From contig JAVXUO010001346.1 in the NCBI GenBank assembly GCA_033065855.1, positions 62,001 through 126,000 of the forward strand: 64,000 nt of DNA, in the 5' to 3' direction. The notes under the pieces were generated by a model. That model saw nothing but the letters and a program-made list of their open reading frames with translations. It was not told the origin of the DNA and made no database searches. Position numbers and translations under genes: made by a program. Positions 11,716 to 22,186 of this stretch are shown here, one piece after another; the stretch's first letter is position 1, and every line of letters begins with the position of its first letter. This DNA is from Escallonia rubra. Taxonomy: Eukaryota > Streptophyta > Magnoliopsida > Escalloniales > Escalloniaceae.

Positions 11716-14183
11716 ATGGCACCGAAAACATCGAAGGCCGACAAGAAGATAGCGTACGACCACAAACTGTGCCAGCTCCTGGACGACTACACCCAGATCC
11801 TGGTCGCCGCCGCCGATAATGTCGGGTCGAACCAGCTCCAGAACATTCGCCAGGGCCTACGTGGCGACTCGGTGGTCCTCATGGGGAAGAATACCATGAT
11901 GAAGAGGTCCATCAGGATTCATTCTGAGAACACCGGCAACAAGGCTTTCCTCAACATCATTCCTCTGCTTGTTGTACGTTTAACTTCAATTTAAACATTT
12001 TTTCCTAATTTTGTATTAGTTTTTATTCGGGGTTTTGTTTATATATTTGTGGGTTTCGTTTGATCTTTTTGCAGGGAAATGTTGGTCTTATTTTCACTAA
12101 GGGTGATTTGAAGGAAGTGAGTGAGGAGGTTGCCAAGTACAAGGTGAAGTGATAAATGTTCTTGTTGCATTTTATAGTATAGTTAGAAATTCTTGCTGAT
12201 GTTGTTGTTATGTGGTTATATGTGTGAAAGAGTTTAAACGACGTGTATTGAGTAATTTTAATGTTGGCTGGGTAAGTGGTGGTTATGCTACAATGTACAA
12301 TGTAAATTAGCTTTTGTGAACGTTGCCACGTGTACACATATATCTTGCTTTTTTCTTTGAGCAACTCTAGTTGAGTATTGAGAGCTGGGACATAAGTTGA
12401 TTCACAGAGGTAGAATTGTTTGAACCAATTATTTGACATGCCAAATTATCAATGTTGCTATCCTAATCTAGTCGTGGCCCTGTTTGTTTCATTTTAAACC
12501 TTTTCTTAGAAAGCATTTTCTTGGTTTCTGGGCGTTTGGTATAAAACAAGGAAGTGGTCAGAGTAAAATGTTTTACAGTCAACTAAAATAGGCAAAAATT
12601 GCTGGGAAATGACCACAGTTAGAGTCAAAGAATTGTCAGTTTTTCTACTCCCTGTGCACAATTCTCAGCCTGTTAAGATTCGATTGAGCATATTTTATCG
12701 AAGCAACGCCAATAATTCGGGTGGGTATCCCGTATTTTATCTCTCATGCCTTAGTATAGTTAGATCCTGTATTATCATTTTAGGCGACGTGTTCTAACTC
12801 GTGCAGCATTACTTTGGCTACCATAAATAAATGACAAGCTAAATGTTCTCGTACTCAAATGCTGTTTATACGATGTTTAGTCCGAACACACTTAAAAGAA
12901 TGAGAAAGTAACAGAAGCTTGGGTACTGCATTTTATCTCATCCCAGCAGGATAATTTCTACACCATCACCATTAACCCCTCCAGCAGAATTATCTGGGCT
13001 GCACCTTCCAATTTTCAAAAAAGAAAAAACTCGGCTTCCATCTTATTGTGGCTATTGGTAGATGGGAATAGAATGACATGTTTCCATGCTTTCTTTTGGA
13101 TGCATGAACAGAGCTATTTTCTAAGACATGCAGTTTTTGCACTAAGCTATCATAGGATTATTGTTAAGTTATATCTATGTTTCCCAGAACAAAATTTATG
13201 CTCATTTTTTTCAGCTATGAACAAGGCCACTACTAACTCGTATCTGCTCATAGGGTTTTTTTTTTGGTCTATTCATTTCTAAACATCTGTTAACTTTATC
13301 CGTTGATGAGTAATTTTTTGTTGTCAATTATTGATTGTCATTATGCCAACTTTGTTTTCTTCTATGGTTAATAGGTGGGAGCGCCTGCTCGTGTTGGTTT
13401 GGTGGCTCCGGTTGATGTTGTTGTACCTCCTGGCAATACTGGCCTAGACCCTTCTCAGACCTCTTTCTTCCAGGTCTTTATCTGACCACCAATTTTTTTT
13501 GTTTTCTAGTGCTTTTTTGCTGTTTCTCACTCTACAGTTCTCATCCTGCAGGTGCTCAATATTCCTACCAAGATTAACAAGGGTACTGTTGAGATTATCA
13601 CACCTGTTGAGCTTATCAAGAAGGGTAACAAAGTGGGTTCATCGGAGGCTGCTCTACTTGCAAAACTTGGGATAAGGCCGTTCTCTTATGGTCTTATTGT
13701 CCTTTCTGCTTATGATAATGGATCAGTTTTCAGCCCAGAGGTGCTTGACCTGACAGAAGATGATCTCCTCGTGAAGTTTGCTATGGGAGTTTCTATGGTT
13801 ACTTCACTCTCCTTGGCTATCTCATATCCAACCCTTGCAGCTGCTCCCCACATGTTCATCAATGGATACAAAAATGTTTTGGCAATTGCTGTTGAGACAG
13901 ACTATTCCTTCCCGCTTGCTGACAAGGTTAAAGAGTTCCTAGAGGTATGTGGTGCAATTTTAAAATATTGCATCTCCTCTTCATTTTGCATTTCCTTGTG
14001 CAGATAACTTAAATTTATCGGTAAACCTTGCAGGATCCTAGCAAGTTTGCAGTGGCTGTTGCCCCAGTAGCTGCTGCTGCTTCAGGTGCTGCTCCTGCTG
14101 CTGCTGCTGCTAAGGAGGAAGAGAAAAAGGAGGAACCTGCTGAGGAGTCTGATGATGACATGGGCTTCAGCTTGTTTGACTAA
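11716..14183 (+). CDS. RPP0: 60S acidic ribosomal protein P0 (uL10)
   Basis: Base of the ribosomal P-stalk: it binds 28S rRNA and holds P1/P2 dimers that recruit translation GTPases. Exons 11716-11973, 12075-12143, 13375-13473, 13552-13944 and 14034-14183 are each a whole number of codons and give 322 residues, normal for P0. The N-terminal uL10 domain includes [21 protein letters not shown] and the [16 protein letters not shown] insertion. The tail is alanine-rich, then acidic, ending in the conserved [11 protein letters not shown] motif shared with P1/P2. The start is the first ATG after a telo-box leader. Intron 2 is 1.2 kb without recognisable content. The next gene on the opposite strand is SYP31, 1.2 kb away. 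Nothing is broken. Confidence 0.97.
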
Positions 14184-14314
14184 ACCTAGTTGGTTGTGTG
14201 ATTTGGAGTTTCTATGAATTTTCTGATTCTGTTTTTGTTGTTTTCGTTGAGACTATCCGAAAGTTGTTGGATGTTGTAGCTTTTGCATAATTTTGAAAAG
14301 ATTTAGATTGGTTG

Positions 14315-14423
14315 CCGTTTCCTATTATGTCAGTTTGAGGTCTTTCGGGTGATGATCTTGCATAATGCACCGTTTCCTATTATGTCAGTTTGAGGTCTTT
14401 CGGGTGATGATCTTGCATAATGC
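14315..14423. repeat. 55-bp tandem duplication downstream of P0
   Basis: A 55-bp unit beginning CCGTTTCCTATTATGTCAG is repeated at once (14315-14369, then 14370-14423), with a mismatch only at the boundary. It starts about 130 bp after the P0 stop, so it probably lies in the 3' untranslated region or just beyond. Confidence 0.9.
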
Positions 14424-15161
14424 CCCGGGTGATCTTTCTGCTTATAGCTTACGGATTCATGGATGTGCTGCTTACGCATCTTATTCTGAAGGAGATCTGG
14501 TTGTGTGAGATTGTCATTGAGGCCGCATGACATTGTTGCATGTAATGGTGTGGAACGTGATAGCATGGTAATTGCAACTGTATTGGTATCTTTACTGTTT
14601 ACGTAACTAGTTCGTTGGTTACAGGTTCTACCTAAGTCTTGTTTCCATTCAAATGACCAGTGTATTAATCTTTGCGCAACTGCTACCACAAGGGGTGGAC
14701 AGCCCTTTTGTCACTCTTCTTATGATATGAATGCAATTCTACTTCCTACCAAAACAAAAAAAAAAAAGGGGTGGACAGCCTGGTTTTAGCCTGTTACACG
14801 CCAAATTCCATCAGGTTACCTGGTCCGCAACGGCCTGTTGCACCATTCTAGACGGACTGCCCTGTATTCATTATACCGGCTGTAAATTTTGATTGACAAC
14901 CGAAGAGAACTTGTACAATCTTATATATGTGATTCTACAAGTTCGAAAGCAGGTTTTAGTGATGGAGTGAGTAATGCTAGTGAATAATTACTAGTGAACC
15001 GCATCCGTAATGCTTATGCTACGAATGATAAGGGATTTTACTTTTGGCTGCAAGTGTGATGGCTGGTCTGAATTCGTTCACATCAACAGCAGTACGAAAT
15101 AATGCGACACAAATTCGGAATTGCCACATAGATTGAATCAGTAACGAAAATGTAAAGGCTC

Positions 15162-15362
15162 CTAGTGTGGATCAGTTACAAAGTTGCGACCTTGGTTGTA
15201 GGTTTCTTCAATTCTCGCGGTGCTCCCTCCCTGGATATTAGCAGCACCTGCTTGCACTCCCGCACCAACAGCAGACTGTACTAGTGAAGCTCCCCGCACA
15301 AAGAACCTTGCACCCGCTCCCAGTCTAGCCCACCCTTCTTGCAAAGGCTGGGATTGGGACCA
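15162..15362 (-). CDS. Candidate terminal exon of a small Gly/Ala-rich protein
   Basis: From an AG acceptor at 15364-15363 on the minus strand, 66 codons run to a stop at 15164-15162. The peptide is glycine/alanine/glutamine-rich and starts WSQSQPLQEGWARLGAGAR. A helical-looking middle (FFVRGASLVQSAVGAG) is followed by VQAGAANIQGGST and an end NQGRNFVTDPH. I do not know the family. An upstream ATGGAGAATCCC near 15400 ends in a plausible donor (TG|GTAAAT), but joining it breaks the frame, so exon 1 is unresolved. The homologous stretch in block B is disrupted by frame damage and the hAT insertion, which suggests a gene relic or a non-coding look-alike. Confidence 0.3.
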   Translation of the reverse strand, partial: WSQSQPLQEGWARLGAGARFFVRGASLVQSAVGAGVQAGAANIQGGSTARIEETYNQGRNFVTDPH

Positions 15363-15800
15363 CTGAAATATTTTGGCTGTGGTTGATTTACCAGGGATTC
15401 TCCATTTTCACACTTTTTTGGCCTAATCCAAGACTACAGGCAAGGGAGTACAGCCATAAGAAAATGGATAGAAGGCGGCATGACTACTGTCCCTTTTCAT
15501 CTATTCATTTTATTTTGCAGTCTGCGAAAATGACTTGAGCAACAATGTGGAATAGATCTGAGCATATGCCAATACATCTTGTTCTATAAAACACTTGTGA
15601 ACATCACAATATAATTGATACTGTCGAAAATAAATCATTTAAACAAAGACATTGTAGTCTCAGATTGCTTTTTCTGTCCAGACACCTGCTTTGCCTCCCA
15701 CTACATATATATTAAAATTAATCCTTCAATTGCCTCATCGACGAACTATTACATCCTTTCTACCACTCTCTAACATTTTACTCCTCCTTGCAGTTCCATT

Positions 15801-16421
15801 ATGGCATCCAAGTTCAAGTTGTTGTATGTTCTAGCAGTTGTGTTTGCTAGCCTCCACATGGCAATGGCTGCGGATCCAGACATCCTTTCTGATTTTGTAG
15901 TACCGCCTAACGTGCTCAATGTCACTGCCGACTTCTTCACCTACACTGGCATGCGGGTTCTTGTTGGAGGCAGCCCTCCAGCAGCTTTTAAGGTTTTGAA
16001 AGCAAGCATGGCTGAATTTCCGGCTCTTAATGGGCAAAGCGTTTCTTATGCAGTTCTCCAATTCCCCGTTGGCTCTGTCAACCCACCACACACCCATCCT
16101 CGTGCATCTGAGCTCTTGTTCCTCCTCTCGGGATCCCTTGAAGTAGGCTTTGTTGACACCACTAACAAGCTTTTCACTCAGACTCTCCAGGAGGGCGACT
16201 TGTTTGTGTTCCCTAAAGGACTTGTCCATTACCAGTACAACAATGACGCCAAGAATCTAGCTGTGGCAGTCTCAGCATTTGGCAGCGCAAATGCTGGACT
16301 CGTTTCAGTTCCTAATGCTGTTTTCAACACCAGCATCGACAATACTATCTTGGCAAAGTCATTCAAAACTGATGTTGGCACCATTCAGAAGATCAAGATC
16401 GGTCTTGGCTCAAAGGCCTGA
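15801..16421 (+). CDS. Germin-like protein, GLP9-3 type (copy 1)
   Basis: Secreted single-cupin protein, expected to form manganese-bearing oligomers in the cell wall; the reaction (superoxide dismutase, oxidase or other) cannot be told from sequence. It is an intronless 206-residue frame. Residues 1-23 are a signal peptide (LLYVLAVVFASLHMAMA). Cupin box 1 is PPHTHPRASE and box 2 GDLFVFPKGLVHYQYN, giving metal ligands H97, H99, E104 and H143. The N-terminal cysteine pair of classical germins is absent, as in the GLP9-3 branch I recall. N-glycosylation sequons are NVT at 40-42 and NTS at 176-178. Copy 2 at 26256 is 93% identical. The frame is intact and the first ATG fits the signal peptide. 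Confidence 0.93.
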   Translation: MASKFKLLYVLAVVFASLHMAMAADPDILSDFVVPPNVLNVTADFFTYTGMRVLVGGSPPAAFKVLKASMAEFPALNGQSVSYAVLQFPVGSVNPPHTHPRASELLFLLSGSLEVGFVDTTNKLFTQTLQEGDLFVFPKGLVHYQYNNDAKNLAVAVSAFGSANAGLVSVPNAVFNTSIDNTILAKSFKTDVGTIQKIKIGLGSKA

Positions 16422-17220
16422 ACAAGAAGAACCGCACTAACTACAAATAAATGTCATTTCATTTTTTGATTCAAGTGATATACTTGGAGGAAATAAATTC
16501 TGAACAATGATCTCAGATGTTCAAAGGAATTTGCTGTTGACCTTCAATGCTCTTCTCATTGGTTGCTTCAAATGCTACTTTACTGTACTAACTGAACAGT
16601 AGAACTAGATTGCCCTAATTCTTCTACTATAGTTAGTACCATTACAGAGTAATTGCTATGGTTCAAGCATGACTAGAATCACACTCTATCCCGACCCAAA
16701 AACTACTTTTGCACTGGACGAGACATATTACAAAGTAGTAATATCACGATCACTGGCTATTAATTGCTGCCCTTGATATGGTCATGGCAAATGCTAGTAG
16801 TTCATGTAGTTCATAAAGTGACAGAAGAAAAGGTCTGGTAGTCGACTTCAAGTCCATGGGCGTACCATAACCTATGAGATTAAACTGCTGATAGCACCCT
16901 TATACACACACATACTTGCACACATCGTTCCTAAACAAATGTACCCTCACATGGTTCACATTAGTATCTGGCACACTGAATTCGTGCAATACGGATGGAC
17001 CTAATGACACTACCTTAAAACCTGAGAATTAGAGTCGCATCCTAACTTGGGTCCTTATGAATAAAGGAATCAAAGTCATGAAGACCTATACACTCTGAAG
17101 ATTATATACATGCGTTTCAAGTTTGGGGTTTAATCACATTATACAGTGGCTAGAGAGAGAGAGACAGAGGACTGCTTTTGAAGTTTGCCATGCAGCAAGT
17201 CAGAGTACCTAGAAATCAGC

Positions 17221-17830
17221 AGCTTACAAATCTCTTAAGAACAAACGTTGGCTCCTACCCGGGGTTGGATAGGGCAGCTATAAAGTACTATATATATATG
17301 TAAGTCAGTTGACATACAAAAAAGGATATGCCCTTTTGAGGTAGATACGACATTAACATACGTGGTAAATCTTCACCGGTGTTAAAAACAAGGTTTTGCC
17401 AATTTTCATTTAAGATGAAAAAGCAACATGACCCCCTTTAAATTTGAATAGTTACACCTTATTCTTCGCCCTTGTACACGTTATATCTGTAGCATTCCAA
17501 TCGTCAATTAATGCTACAGCTCGTGATCGCAATGGATGAATGTAATTCTCCCCCGTGCCATTTGTTTGTTATGTGGTGAAATTGCCAAACTTTCAGTTGA
17601 TTTTACTTGTACTTTGAAAGTAATTCTATATCCGACCTGGTATAACACATTTAACCTCTTTGTTTTCATAAATGAGTGCAGTAAATTTGGACATACATAA
17701 ACATGAGCATATAAAGAGGAATCTTTATTCACAGTTTAAAACAAATACTGATTTATTTACTGAAACTTGAAACCTAAGGTAACTTGTTACAAAAAAAAAG
17801 ATCAAAGTATGCGAAGCCCTAATGTTTAAT
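17221..17830. other. Intergenic DNA between germin copy 1 and BiP
   Basis: The end of duplication block A gives way to AT-rich DNA without a recognised gene. The last 100-150 bp before 17831 should be the BiP 3' untranslated region. A short TA run (about 17288-17300) is the only simple repeat. Confidence 0.5.
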
Positions 17831-20800
17831 TCACAACTCATCATCATGATCTTCATCTTCGGCATGGCTGGTACCATGCTTAGCATAGGCCTGGTTGATG
17901 ACAGGGTTGAGCAAATCTTCCAATTCTTTCATCTTCTCATCGAAGTCGTCTTTCTCCGCTTGTTGGTTATCATCCAACCATTCGAGAGCATCCTTCAACG
18001 CGCTCTCAATCTTCTCCTTGTCATCAGAATCAATCTTGTCAGCCAACTTGTCACTGTCACCAATAGTGCTCTTCATGTTGTAAATATAAGTCTCGAGCTT
18101 GTTTCTGGCTTCAATCCTCTCTTTCACAATCCTGTCCTCCTCTGCAAACTCCTCTGCTTCCTTCACTTTTTGGTCAATCTCCTCCTGGCTGAGACGGCCT
18201 TTTTCGTTGGATATGGTAATTGTTTGTGACTTCTTTGCCGCCTTGTCCTCTGCTGTTACTTGGAGTATACCGTTCGCGTCAACCTGAAAAGTAACCTCAA
18301 TCTGTGGCACTCCCCTGCAAGAAACCAAGAATATTATCCTGTATACTTTGCCTCATGACATACCAATTATCACTGCTACTAGAAATACCAGACAATGCGA
18401 TATGGTTATATAAACTCTAAAGCTCCATTACTCTTACCTTGGAGCAGGTGGAATGCCAGACAGGTCAAATTGTCCAAGTTCACGACAATCTTTTGTCAAG
18501 CTCCTTTCACCTTCATAGACCTAAAGAGATATATTTTTTTTCCAGGAAAACATTAGATCACAAGAAGCAAACTGGAAATTTCAAACTCATGTTATGTATG
18601 TGTATGTTATCTGCTATACCTTGATGGACACTGTGGTTTGCTGGTCTTGGTAAGTACTGAATATCTGAGATTTCTTGGTTGGGATGCCTGTGTTTCTTGG
18701 GATCAACTTTGTCATAACGCCACCAACCGTCTCAATTCCCAGACTCAAAGGAGCAACATCAAGCAAAAGAAGTTCTGCAAGGAAAAAAAAAAGAGAGGTG
18801 AGAAACCACATTAAACCATATCAAATGCATTAACTTTGAAATCAATCTGCTGAAAACATTCACTCCAAGCAAGCCCATACCTTTATCGCCTTCGCCGCTG
18901 AGGATTCCACCCTGTACTGTGGCACCATAGGCAACAGCCTCATCCGGATTAACACCCTTGCTCGGTTCTTTTCCATCGAAGTAATCCTTCAACAGCTGTT
19001 GTACCTTAGGGATCCGAGTGCTGCCTCCAACCAACACTATTTGCTGAATATCCGTCTTCTTGAAACCTGCATCCTCCATAGCCTTCTTTACAGGCCTCAT
19101 TGTCTTTTTAAACAGATCCATGTTCAGTTCCTCAAACCTTGCCCTTGTTAGTGTCTCTGAGAAGTCGATACCCTCAAAAAGTGCCTCAATTTCAACACGA
19201 ACTTGGTGTTGGTTACTCAATGCCCTCTTGGCTCTCTCACATTCCTTTCTAAGCTTTCCTAGAGCCTTGTTATCTTTGCTGATATTCTTATTGTACTTTT
19301 TCTGAATCAGCTTGATAAAGTAGTCCATGACTCTGTGATCAAAATCTTCTCCACCCAAGTGGGTGTCCCCACTGGTCGAGCGGACCTCAAAGACACCGCC
19401 TTCAATGGTCAAGATGCTAACATCAAATGTTCCACCACCAAGATCAAAAACCAAAATGTTACTCTCGCTATTACTTGTATCAAGACCATAGCCATAGGCT
19501 AGTGCAGCTGCTGTGGGCTCGTTTACTATCCGTTCCACATTGAGACCGGCAATGGTGCCTGCATCCTTGGTGGCCTGCCTTTGGGCATCATTGAAATACG
19601 CTACACAAGCAAAAGACAAAAACCCATCAGAGAGAAATTTCTATAGCCAAAGAAGTCCAAATTTTCAGCATATAAGCTGACTGATACAGAAAAGTACAGA
19701 TTTGTTGAAATATACTGGGAGTAGAAAGTGTTTTAAGATTTGCATTGTACCTGGTACAGTGATGACCGCATTGTTAACTTTCTTGCCCAAGTAAGATTCT
19801 GCTGTTTCCTTCATTTTTCCCAAAATCATAGCACTGATTTCCTCAGGGCTAAACACCTTAATCTCACCATCTTTGATCTTAATCTCTACATAAGGCTTCC
19901 CAGCTTTGTTCACAATCTTGTAAGGCAACAACTTCATGTCCTTCTGGACCTCAGGATCATCAAATCTGACAGATTATACCATACAAAACCATTAGAATCG
20001 AACTCTAGCATATTCAACTCAAAAAAGATTACAAGCAGAAGACAGCAGAAGTTAAAAATCACTTACTTTCTTCCAATTAGCCTCTTAACATCAAAGATTG
20101 TGCGTTCAGGATTGAGAGCCGCTTGATTTTTTGCTGCCTCCCCAATCAGACGCTCCGTATCCGTGAATGCTACCCATGATGGGGTGATTCTATTTCCTTG
20201 ATCATTCGCGATAATCTCATATTTACCGTTTTGAAGCACACCCACAGCAGAATAAGTAGTCCCCAAATCAATCCCAATCACTGTTTCGGGCTTTGAAGAA
20301 CTCTCAGCTGCTACAGCTATTCCTACCAAGAATTCTTCACAATGCAATGCCGAAATTTAGAGACAGGTCCAAAAATAGTGATGCTAGACGTACTAAACTT
20401 GTGCACAAACTATTTACATGTCTTGGTTTGCCACAAACTATGAGTACGTGAAGTCTCTCTGTTGATTTCCGTTAGAAAAGATTCGAAAGTAACCAGAGCA
20501 TGACAGCATGCTAACAGAGCAACATCAACTTTGAACAAAAACTTTCAGTGTTTTTGCAGGCAAGGCAAGACTTCATTAATCATCTCGACCATTAGGCAAA
20601 TTCATGAAGAAAAGTTTTTTTCTTGCAGTTATATCACCATCTTTTACATGTCAAAACAAAATTTTTGTCTTACTTTAAACGGAGTACTACCGGATGAACC
20701 ACCAAAAGGAAAACAAACCCATGAAGGGCATTACAAGGAAGAAGAACCCCATAAAAATACTGCAAAGAACCTTAGTTGAGTTACCTGAAAGGAACAGAAG

Positions 20801-20833
20801 AAGAAGCACGAATGCTGTGTGCTTGACCGCCAT
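17831..20833 (-). CDS. BIP: Luminal-binding protein BiP (ER HSP70) ending in DDEL
   Basis: ER-lumen HSP70 chaperone that binds unfolded secretory proteins in an ATP-driven cycle. Seven exons join in phase: 20833-20785, 20322-20067, 19965-19751, 19600-18881, 18774-18620, 18520-18438 and 18314-17831, giving 653 residues. Residues 1 to about 22 are a signal peptide ([15 protein letters not shown]). HSP70 signatures follow: IDLGTTYS (34-41), [12 protein letters not shown] and [12 protein letters not shown]; then the linker [14 protein letters not shown] and the substrate domain with GRLSQEEID. The last residues are EDHDDEL, so the retention tetrapeptide is DDEL rather than HDEL; the codons are CAT GAT GAT GAG TTG TGA. 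The usual cysteine after GTTYS is alanine. The promoter carries ERSE motifs. It may be the inducible BiP3-like type, but that is an impression only. Confidence 0.95.
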
Positions 20834-20903
20834 CGTTTCGTTTGTCACCTCTCCTCGGACGAATGAAGCTAGCCAGTTGAGGAGAAGGGACGAATTTTGT
20901 GGG

Positions 20904-20911
20904 TATTTATA
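20904..20911 (-). promoter_or_regulatory. BiP TATA box
   Basis: On the minus strand the bases read TATAAATA, about 70 bp upstream of the BiP start codon. The distance allows a short leader. It is the only strong TATA box on this strand in the BiP upstream region. Confidence 0.7.
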
Positions 20912-20957
20912 GATTTAGTCTGGCCCGTGAAGAAACTTAGTTGCTCGAGTGTCTCAA

Positions 20958-20976
20958 CCAATTGCGGGATGCCACA
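20958..20976. promoter_or_regulatory. ERSE-like element, proximal
   Basis: CCAAT, nine bases, CCACA. The ER stress response element consensus is CCAAT-N9-CCACG, so one base differs. It lies between the BiP TATA box and the second ERSE. Confidence 0.5.
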
Positions 20977-21037
20977 TAGCAATTGTGTTCCGTACTAGTA
21001 ACTGAATCCTAAGACCAAAACGTTTGACGTAAGATGG

Positions 21038-21056
21038 CCAATCGTAGTCCAACACG
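21038..21056. promoter_or_regulatory. ERSE, distal (CCAAT-N10-CACG)
   Basis: CCAAT at 21038-21042 is followed after exactly ten bases by CACG at 21053-21056, the arrangement described for plant ER stress response elements bound by bZIP factors of the unfolded protein response with NF-Y. A TGACGT bZIP core lies at 21025-21030. The site is about 205 bp from the BiP start and 266 bp from the divergent gene's start, so it could serve both. Confidence 0.7.
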
Positions 21057-21091
21057 TGTCGAGCAACCAGATTAATTAAGAGAAGCAGATT

Positions 21092-21174
21092 CACATTCTG
21101 AGAAGGACTCAGATTAATCTCTACGAGAAGAAGATTCACATTCTGAGAAGGACTCACATTCTGAGAAGGACTCA
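21092..21174. repeat. Three 20-bp direct repeats in the BiP divergent promoter
   Basis: CACATTCTGAGAAGGACTCA occurs three times without mismatch at 21092-21111, 21137-21156 and 21155-21174; the last two overlap by two bases. The array ends about 150 bp before the start codon of the tail-anchored gene. I know no factor for this unit. Confidence 0.9.
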
Positions 21175-21322
21175 ATATAGAGTACTATAGCTAGGAATTT
21201 TAAGTTGATCTTGGATCGGATTAAGAATTTGTTTATGAAAAGGTTAACGAAGACTTTCATATACAAATCTACTTAGGGTGGACTTTTTGCTACCTGGAAG
21301 AGTTTGACAACCCAAAACAGAG

Positions 21323-22186
21323 ATGGCAAGGAAGAAGAACGTGATTAAACTAGAAGTTTCACCGTGTTATTCTGTTGTTCAGGAGCAAAAGGAGGGAGAG
21401 ATTGTTGAGGGTAAAGCTCACATGGAGTTTGATATAGAAAGCGTTGAGTTCCCTCAACTGTTAAGGCCAAAAAATCCAGTGCCGTTTTTCGAAAAATTTG
21501 TTGAAAAACCGAGTGATATTAGCATGAAGAACGAGATTGTGGAGGAGAAAAATTCCGAGGTCGTGAAGCCTGCTTCAAGACCTAGTTCAATGCCTAATGC
21601 AAGTTTGGGAGAGGAACGGCGCAACGTAAACTGGGAGAACGGAGAGGCTTTGGTTAAGATGAGAGAGGAGCGTCGATTAGAGAGGGAACTGAGGGAGAGG
21701 AGAAGGGCAGAACGGGAGGAACTGAGGAGGAAAAAAGAAGCAGAACGGGAGCGATACATGAAGACGCTGGAGGCAGAGGCTAGGGCGGCAGAAGAGAGGA
21801 AGAGAAGGAAGGAGGAGAGGGCTCAAAAGCAAGCCGAGATTAAAGCACTGAAGCAAGCAGAAGAGAAGGAGAGGAAGAAGATGATGAAGGTGAAACGTAA
21901 GTTGAGGGCGGAAAGAAAGAAGGCAGCGGCTATGGCGAGTAACGGCGGTGAAGAACTGATCAAGAAGGAAGAAGAGGCCAATGATGATGGTGAAGAGCAG
22001 ATCAAGATGGAAGAAGAGACCATCAATGATGGTGCAGAGCTGATCAAGAAGGAAGAAGATGTTGAGGTTGCACCACTAAGTACAATGCTCAGTTCAAATC
22101 CGGCTTCACGATTCAGAATCCGCAAGACCTTAATTCCTGTTGCTGTTCTTCTTCCTATCATATTTTTGTTCGAGTCTTTTGCTTAG
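21323..22186 (+). CDS. Charged coiled-coil protein with C-terminal hydrophobic tail (unknown)
   Basis: Single-exon frame of 287 residues; I do not recognise the family. Residues 1-105 are mixed, with SVEFPQLLRPKNPVPFFEKF as a possible conserved patch. About 106-205 is a very charged Arg/Glu/Lys/Ala helix, probably a long coiled coil or single alpha helix. About 206-255 holds three related acidic units (NGGEELIKKEEEA, NDDGEEQIKMEEETI, NDGAELIKKEEDVE). The end is basic (RFRIRK) then hydrophobic, about 268-285 (LIPVAVLLPIIFLF), leaving almost no residues after it: the layout of a tail-anchored membrane protein. There is no signal peptide. It lies head to head with BiP across 489 bp containing ERSE motifs, suggesting ER-stress expression and perhaps an ER location. 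Long and composition-biased but not low-complexity throughout, so I believe it is coding. Confidence 0.75.
   Translation: MARKKNVIKLEVSPCYSVVQEQKEGEIVEGKAHMEFDIESVEFPQLLRPKNPVPFFEKFVEKPSDISMKNEIVEEKNSEVVKPASRPSSMPNASLGEERRNVNWENGEALVKMREERRLERELRERRRAEREELRRKKEAERERYMKTLEAEARAAEERKRRKEERAQKQAEIKALKQAEEKERKKMMKVKRKLRAERKKAAAMASNGGEELIKKEEEANDDGEEQIKMEEETINDGAELIKKEEDVEVAPLSTMLSSNPASRFRIRKTLIPVAVLLPIIFLFESFA

Larger units (their letters stand above)
14950..17220. repeat. Germin-like segmental duplication, block A
   Basis: This segment carries the first germin-like gene plus flanks that reappear around the second copy (block B, about 23560-27560). Shared upstream marks include GGCTGCA.GTGTGATGG.TGGTCT and the GAGCATATGCCAAT stretch about 230 bp before the gene. 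Shared downstream marks include CTTTTGAAGTTTGCCATGCA and CTAGAAATCA at the far end. Identity is high in the gene and patchier outside it. Block B is longer because a 1.83-kb transposon was inserted into it. Confidence 0.8.

Noticed and set aside
15831..16229. 132-codon minus-strand frame (also at 26286-26684)
   Set aside because: Exact antisense shadow of the germin-like genes, present in both copies only because the genes are nearly identical.
21092..21174. CRISPR-like array of short repeats
   Set aside because: Units are 20 bp, two overlap, spacers are lacking, and the context is a plant promoter, so this is a simple tandem-type repeat.
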